Source: an uncultured Collinsella sp. (GTDB lineage: Bacteria; Actinomycetota; Coriobacteriia; Coriobacteriales; Coriobacteriaceae). From it: 64,000 bases of DNA. Where the stretch lies: NCBI GenBank assembly GCA_958370325.1, contig CATXJW010000003.1, positions 26,930 through 90,929 on the forward strand. Direction: 5' to 3'. The translations under genes and the position numbers were made by a program. Below the pieces are notes generated by a model. It was not told the origin of the DNA. It did no database searches and worked only from the letters and a program-made list of their open reading frames with translations. Shown piece after piece: positions 59,504-64,000 of this stretch. Every line of letters begins with the position of its first letter. The stretch's first letter is position 1.

Positions 59504-62071
59504 ATGGCGGCACACGACAACCATGTGCTTCCGTTCTTGTGGCTCAAGGGCGAGGCGCACGAGACGATTACCGAATACCTGGAGCAGATCGCCGGTGCGA
59601 ACATCCGCGAGGTCTGCCTCGAATCGCGCACGCATCCCGAGTTTTGTCGCAACGGCTGGTGGGCTGACCTGCGTTTTATCATCGGCGAGTGCAAGCGCTT
59701 AGGGTTGAAGATCTGGCTGCTCGACGACGCCCATTTCCCCACGGGCTACGCCAACGGCGCGCTTGCGGGCGAGAACGTCGACCCCGCGCTTAAGAAGACC
59801 GTGCTCAAACATCGCACGGTTACGGTCGTCGGTCCCCAGCCGTCCACGGTCATCAAGCTCGGCAATCTTATGGATCACACGGAGCGCTTTGTGGGCGCGG
59901 CGACTTTCGACGCCGCCGGCGCACCGCTCGACCTTGAGCTCTCCGTTGAGCAGGCCGACGGCACCCCCGCTCGCCTGCGTTTTGACGCGCCCGCCGGCAT
60001 CACCACCGTCGAGCTCTTCGTCACCAGCCAAAAGACCGGCTTTCGCGATGAGTACATCAACATGGTTGACGCCGATTCGTGCCGTGTGCTCATCGATGCC
60101 GTCTACGAGCCCACGTTTGAGCACCTGGGCGACGAGTTCGGCTGCACCATACTGGGGTTCTTTACCGATGAGCCGGGCTTTATGAACGAGAAGGGCACGG
60201 CTCTCGACGATGCTTCTACCAGCAGCTTTATTGGACGCGGCGATATGTCACTGCCCTGGTCGGACGAGCTTGCCAGCCGCCTGTGCAATGCACTTGGCGA
60301 GGACTGGCTCACCAAGCTACACGGCCTTTGGACACGCGAGGCAGATGGTGCCCGAGCCCGTCACGCCTACATGGACATTGCCACGCAACTCTACCGCGCA
60401 TGCTTTGACGAGCAGATTGGCGACTGGTGCCGCGAGCGCGGCGTCATGCACATCGGACATGTGATTGAGGACAAAAGCTGCCACACGCGCCTGGGCCAGG
60501 GCGCCGGGCACTACTTCCGCGCGGTCGCCGGACAAGATATGGCGGGCATCGACGTTGTCATCAACCAGCTTGCCCCCGGCATCGACCACGGGCGCTACAG
60601 CTACTTCCACGGCGCGTGGAACATGGAGTTCTTTACCTACGCGCTTGCCAAGCTGGGCTCTTCGGCCGCGCGTCTCGACCCAAAAAAGCAGGGGCGCTGT
60701 ATGGCCGAGGTCTTTGGCGCCTTCGGCTGGCACGAGGGCCTTCGCGAGATGAAATGGATCGCCGACCACATGCTCGTCCGCGGTATTAACTGGTTTACGC
60801 CGCACGCATTTAGCATGGCGCCCTTCCCCGATTGGGACTGCCCGCCGCACTTTTACGCACACGGCAACAATCCGCAATGGCCGCACTTTGGCCAGCTCAT
60901 GAGCTATATGAACCGTACGGCAACGCTGCTTTCGGGAGGCAGCGCCACGCGTCCCGTCGCCATCCTGTACCACGCCGATGCCGAGTGGGCCGGCAGCGCC
61001 ATGCCTATCGAGCGCGTGGCTGCCGAGCTCACGCGCGCGCAGATCGACTTTGATTTTGTGCCCGCCGAGGCTTTTGAGGATGAGGACCGTTACGAGGTTT
61101 CAATTGCTGATGGAATGCTTACCGTAAACGATTGTCGTTACCAGGCGTTTGTTATGCCAGGAGCTTCATTTATTGGTTCGGCGACGGCGCGGGCCGTAAG
61201 GCGCATGATGGATGCGGGAGTTATGGCCCTCGCCGTCGACGAGGTGCCGAGCGCGCTTTACGACGCCGATGGCGTGGTTGAACTGGGTGAACTTGCAGCG
61301 ACTCCGCTTGCCGATATGGCGGGCGTGCTGGCGAGCGTTGGGCTGCAGACGGTTGTCACCGACACGCCCCAGCCCTGGCTGCGCGCGCTTCGCTACGAGT
61401 ATGCCGGCGAGACCTACGTCATGCTGGTCAACGAGCACCCGCGCGAGTGCATCGGCTGCACAGTTAAACTCGCGCAAGGCGAGCGACTTTGCGGCACGCT
61501 CCTCGACCTGTTGAATGGCACCGATCCCGTTGCGTTTGACGGAACGCTTGAGCTCGCACCCTTCGAGAGCTGCTTCGTTGCCTTGGAGACGGACGGCGAG
61601 CTTGAGTCCGGGGGCGGCGCGGACATGGGCTCGAGCGATGCGCTCGCCCTCGACATCAACGGCCCTTGGAACGTCGCCCTCTCCCCTGCCGGCGGCGGAA
61701 CCTTTGGCGCCCCGCGGGAACTCGAGCACTTGTGCGATCTCACGGCCGAGCGATTCCCCAATGCCTGCGGGACGTTCCGCTATCGCACGTTGTTCGAGCT
61801 GGCGAACGACCTTGCCGATGCCACAATCGACCTGGGAGATGTCTACGAAGTCGCGACACTTACGCTCGATGGACACCCACTCGGCACACGCATCTGTCCG
61901 CCCTATCGCTTTGCCATCGACCCGCTTGCCGCCGGCACGCACGAACTCACCGTCGACGTCATCAACACGCTCGATCATGCGATTCCCGACATCTTCGCCC
62001 TCACCGAACCCGTCGCCCCGAGCGGCATCCTCGGTCCCGTTACCCTTTGCGGGCAAAACCTGCCAAAATAA
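59504..62071 (+). CDS. Large glycosyl hydrolase (GH106-like), cytosolic
   Basis: An 855-residue protein without signal peptide. The N-terminal barrel-like part begins LPFLWLKGEAHETITEYLEQ and contains VCLESRTHPEFCRNGWWADL and WLLDDAHFPTGYANGA. The acidic motif GFFTDEPGFMNE follows near 220. Later come a conserved YFHGAWNMEFFTYAL region and a C-terminal galactose-binding-like module (about 700-855, LDINGPWNVALSP...YEVATLTLDGHPLGT). The organisation resembles GH106-type alpha-L-rhamnosidases and related uncharacterised glycosidases; substrate is not assignable. ATG 59504 has AGAGGAG 6 bases upstream. It lies between AraC and RpiR regulators, so expression is probably carbohydrate-controlled. 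Confidence 0.75.
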   Translation: MAAHDNHVLPFLWLKGEAHETITEYLEQIAGANIREVCLESRTHPEFCRNGWWADLRFIIGECKRLGLKIWLLDDAHFPTGYANGALAGENVDPALKKTVLKHRTVTVVGPQPSTVIKLGNLMDHTERFVGAATFDAAGAPLDLELSVEQADGTPARLRFDAPAGITTVELFVTSQKTGFRDEYINMVDADSCRVLIDAVYEPTFEHLGDEFGCTILGFFTDEPGFMNEKGTALDDASTSSFIGRGDMSLPWSDELASRLCNALGEDWLTKLHGLWTREADGARARHAYMDIATQLYRACFDEQIGDWCRERGVMHIGHVIEDKSCHTRLGQGAGHYFRAVAGQDMAGIDVVINQLAPGIDHGRYSYFHGAWNMEFFTYALAKLGSSAARLDPKKQGRCMAEVFGAFGWHEGLREMKWIADHMLVRGINWFTPHAFSMAPFPDWDCPPHFYAHGNNPQWPHFGQLMSYMNRTATLLSGGSATRPVAILYHADAEWAGSAMPIERVAAELTRAQIDFDFVPAEAFEDEDRYEVSIADGMLTVNDCRYQAFVMPGASFIGSATARAVRRMMDAGVMALAVDEVPSALYDADGVVELGELAATPLADMAGVLASVGLQTVVTDTPQPWLRALRYEYAGETYVMLVNEHPRECIGCTVKLAQGERLCGTLLDLLNGTDPVAFDGTLELAPFESCFVALETDGELESGGGADMGSSDALALDINGPWNVALSPAGGGTFGAPRELEHLCDLTAERFPNACGTFRYRTLFELANDLADATIDLGDVYEVATLTLDGHPLGTRICPPYRFAIDPLAAGTHELTVDVINTLDHAIPDIFALTEPVAPSGILGPVTLCGQNLPK

Positions 62072-62091
62072 ACCTGTCCTTTTTTGGCAGG
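62059..62091 (+). terminator. Terminator hairpin overlapping the glycosidase stop
   Basis: CCTGCCAAAA (62059) pairs with TTTTGGCAGG (62082-62091) and is followed by TTTG. The stop codon TAA lies in the loop. The loop sequence AACCTGTCC is shared with the repeat at 58336. Confidence 0.7.
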
Positions 62092-62113
62092 TTTGTTGAG
62101 TGTGGGAGTTCGC

Positions 62114-62968
62114 ATGGATATCAAACGCAAGATTTCCGAGGCGCAGGGCCTTACCCCTACCGAGCAACAGCTCGGCATCTCGGCCCTTGCCATGGGCGAA
62201 GACGTCCGCGGGCTCTCTATTAAGGAATTTGCCGCGCGCACCAACGTTTCCGTTGCGAGCGTGCACCGTTTTTGCAAAAAGCTCGGCCTCGAGGGATTCA
62301 AAGACCTCAAGGTCGAGCTCATCCGTCAGGCAGCCGAGACGGGTAACCGGCGCGACGTGGACATCAACTTTCCCTTCGATGCCACCTCCACTCCTGCGCA
62401 GGTGATGGAGCGTATGGAGGGGCTCTATCAGACCACTTTGGCCGAAACGCAGGAGCTGCTCGACCCCACACAGCTCGACCAGGCCGCCAAGCTTATCGTG
62501 CGCGCCGGCACCGTGGACGTCTACACGGGCTCGCACAATCTGTATCCAGCGGGAATGTTCCGCGATCGCCTGCTTTCCGCCGGCAAAAGCGCGACGTGCC
62601 ACGACAGTGTCGAGGCGCAGGTGCGTACGGCGCTCGCCTCGGGCCCCGACCATGTGGCAATCGTTATCTCCTATAGCGGCCTTGCCCCCAACCTCAGGGA
62701 GATCTTGCCAATCCTCAGCAGTCGACATGTCCCGGTCATCGTCATCGGCACACCGCACTGCGCCCGCATTCACCCCGGCTTTGCCGCCTATCTCACGGTG
62801 AGCGATCACGAGAGCATGACGCATCGCATCACACAGTTCGCCAGCCACATCGCCGTGCAATACGTGCTCGATTCGCTCTACAGCAGCTACTTTGCCAAAG
62901 ATTACGCCCGCTGCTCCGAGTTCTTAGAGCGGTCGTTTCCCTACACCCGCCTGCCCGGGCTCAAGTAG
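62114..62968 (+). CDS. RpiR-family regulator (HTH plus SIS domain)
   Basis: A 284-residue MurR/RpiR-type regulator. The HTH_6 domain is residues 1-77 (LTPTEQQLGISALAMGEDVR, IKEFAARTNVSVASVHRFCK, GLEGFKDLKVEL). A SIS sugar-phosphate-binding domain follows at about 125-255 (VDVYTGSHNLYPAGMFRDRL, AIVISYSGLAPNLREILPIL). ATG 62114 has GGGAG 5 bases upstream. It lies 42 bases after the glycosidase, probably partly cotranscribed through the weak terminator, and likely controls it in response to a phosphosugar. Confidence 0.93.
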   Translation: MDIKRKISEAQGLTPTEQQLGISALAMGEDVRGLSIKEFAARTNVSVASVHRFCKKLGLEGFKDLKVELIRQAAETGNRRDVDINFPFDATSTPAQVMERMEGLYQTTLAETQELLDPTQLDQAAKLIVRAGTVDVYTGSHNLYPAGMFRDRLLSAGKSATCHDSVEAQVRTALASGPDHVAIVISYSGLAPNLREILPILSSRHVPVIVIGTPHCARIHPGFAAYLTVSDHESMTHRITQFASHIAVQYVLDSLYSSYFAKDYARCSEFLERSFPYTRLPGLK

Positions 62969-63001
62969 CGACGAGCGTGGATTTTCGGACACTAACCTAA
63001 C

Positions 63002-63069
63002 GAGCGTGGATAATCTCCCACTTTGAGCCCGCGCACAGGCCAAAACCGGGAGATTATCCACGCTCATTT
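63002..63069. repeat. 18-bp palindrome GAGCGTGGATAATCTCCC
   Basis: Perfect 18-bp arms at 63002-63019 and 63048-63065, followed by ATTTT. Directly before it, 62972-62990 holds a shorter relative (GAGCGTGGATTTTCGGAC), and another lies at 63840-63862 (GAGCGCGGATTTTTGGACGC). It may terminate the rpiR transcript; no gene lies in 62969-63111. Confidence 0.75.
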
Positions 63070-63111
63070 TGGGTCCCCTGGGAACGCATGAGGAGGGCGG
63101 ATAGACAGCCG

Positions 63112-63732
63112 TTATTTGCGAGGCGTCAGCGACGTAAAGAGTCCGTGTTGGTTGCAGTAAAGATATATCCTGCCGCGCCCGGTAATATGGAAGCGCGGCT
63201 GCACCGATTGCTCTGGATAGAGCTTCTTAAAGCAGATGCCATCCATAGTCGCATATGCCACAAAGCTAATGTAGTGATCCTTGGTCATGGGATGATCGAG
63301 CGTGACGTACCAATCGTCCTCGATGCGCTCGATGGAAAAGGCGTGGTCCGCGTCCGGCTCTTCGGCCTCCTGGGGAAACATCGTGGAGCCACAGCAGCTA
63401 AAGCTGCCTTCTCCTAGCGCGTGCACAACGTTTCCGCAGATAGGGCAAACGTAAAAGACGCCTTTGAGCATATTGCCTGCACGGTTGGCGTTGGCCCGAA
63501 TGTCACCAGCCAAAAGCTCAGCCACGCTTATGCCGAGTCTCTGGGCCAAAGGCTCAACGAGGGAAATGTCGGGAAGGCCGCGGCCGGATTCCCACTTGCT
63601 GACGGCTTTATCGGTCACGCCAAGGCTTTCCGCCAGGGCGCGCTGGGTGAGGCCGCGCTCTTCGCGCAGCCGCTTGATGACATGCGCTGCCAAAAAAGTA
63701 TGGGAAGCATTGGTTTGCCGTGTCTGGTTCAT
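63112..63732 (-). CDS. XRE regulator fused to a desulfoferrodoxin-like module
   Basis: A 206-residue two-part protein. Residues 15-75 are an XRE HTH (VIKRLREERGLTQRALAESL, GVTDKAVSKWESGRGLPDIS). Residues 90-115 form a desulforedoxin-like iron site, CPICGNVV...FSCCGSTM (CxxC and CC). The C-terminal 90 residues match the superoxide-reductase domain: LDHPMTKDHYISF and IYLYCNQHGLF supply His and Cys-x-x-His iron ligands. The catalytic Glu-Lys pair that precedes the first His in active enzymes (EKH) is replaced (ADH). This suggests an iron-based redox or oxygen sensor rather than an enzyme. ATG 63732 has a weak ribosome site (GGACAG). Confidence 0.88.
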   Translation of the reverse strand: MNQTRQTNASHTFLAAHVIKRLREERGLTQRALAESLGVTDKAVSKWESGRGLPDISLVEPLAQRLGISVAELLAGDIRANANRAGNMLKGVFYVCPICGNVVHALGEGSFSCCGSTMFPQEAEEPDADHAFSIERIEDDWYVTLDHPMTKDHYISFVAYATMDGICFKKLYPEQSVQPRFHITGRGRIYLYCNQHGLFTSLTPRK

Positions 63733-63966
63733 GGGCTGTCCAATCAAATTGAAGAAATGGAGTGAACCGGTTCGACAGTCAGTATCCATTTGAAGGCCAG
63801 GCTCGACAACCTACGCTGCGTAGACATGCGCCAATCGAACGAGCGCGGATTTTTGGACGCTCATCCTGAGTAGTCATTTAAGAACGTCCCCAATGACCAC
63901 TCATTTATGTCTGTCCCCAATGACTGGGCAACGGCAGCGAGAGCCCCGATGTTTTGGCAACGACAG
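63733..63966. repeat. Repeat-rich intergenic region with structured-element fragment E
   Basis: No gene is visible. It contains GAGCGCGGATTTTTGGACGC (63840), AGTCATTTAAGAACGTCCCC (63873), GTCTGTCCCCAATGACT (63908), and CGATGTTTTGGCAACGACAG (63947-63966). The last is the upstream arm of the structured element family, also seen at 32712-32733, and is interrupted by the second IS copy. Confidence 0.7.
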
Positions 63967-64000
63967 ACACTATGACCCAATCCGAGGGCACGGAAACGAC
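63967..64000 (+). mobile_element. Left end of a second IS110-family copy, cut by the window edge
   Basis: The last 34 bases match 52518-52551 of the complete IS exactly, including TATGACCCAATCCG (63971). The preceding bases GACAG are also shared with the target at 52513-52517. Confidence 0.85.

Overview
The window looks like chromosomal DNA of a Coriobacteriia member, most likely Collinsella. The evidence is GC-rich coding DNA, an actinobacterial FHA/PASTA-kinase/PP2C cell-wall cluster, a dnaK-grpE-dnaJ-hspR operon, a nadABC-niaR operon and mannose-family PTS genes. No ribosomal RNA, prophage or CRISPR array is visible. The genus is inferred from gene content, not from a marker gene.

Layout. 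1-1113: 5' part of dnaX (minus strand). 1230-12274: a YcxB-like membrane protein, then a tight operon with a multi-pass membrane Ser/Thr kinase, two FHA proteins, a PP2C phosphatase, a single-chain FtsW/RodA plus penicillin-binding transpeptidase, and a four-PASTA kinase. 12399-12648: tRNA-Arg(CCT) with duplicated and inverted tRNA debris at its 3' side. 12774-16056: mannose-family PTS operon manXYZ plus manO, bracketed by two copies of a long palindrome. 16444-19682: hypA and a large NAD(P)H/Fe-S oxidoreductase, divergent from a TetR regulator and a DUF5692-like membrane protein. 21844-29919: a membrane-anchored protein, an AAA ATPase, clpB, two anchored proteins of unknown function and many hairpin repeats. 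30188-37177: an aconitase-family hydratase and the dnaK operon. 37774-42062: ferredoxin and the NAD synthesis operon with its regulator. 42354-46444: LytTR/GHKL two-component pair, a UDG-like protein, thioredoxin and NikR. 46487-51566: hypF, hypC, hypD and hypE for [NiFe]-hydrogenase maturation. 52518-54049: a complete IS110-family element; a second copy starts at 63967 and runs off the window. 54197-63732: lipoprotein, glucose-type EIIA, a HAD phosphatase, a 6-phospho-beta-glucosidase, AraC and RpiR regulators, a large glycosyl hydrolase, and an XRE regulator fused to a desulfoferrodoxin-like module.

How it works together. Nickel handling (NikR, HypA, HypC-F) and the Fe-S oxidoreductase suggest anaerobic hydrogen metabolism; hydrogenase structural genes are not in the window. 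The PTS, EIIA, GH1 and glycosidase loci point to carbohydrate scavenging in a gut-like niche. ClpB and the DnaK operon share a 27-bp operator candidate that does not resemble the classical HAIR site.

Most interesting signal. At least four intergenic copies (32729, 38066, 54048 and 56580) of a structured element of about 130-160 nt sit directly behind stop codons of minus-strand genes. The stems differ in sequence but keep pairing, while internal-loop and flanking motifs are conserved. Both IS110 copies sit at the same point of this element family (after GACAG), so the element appears to be the insertion target of a bridge-RNA-type transposon.
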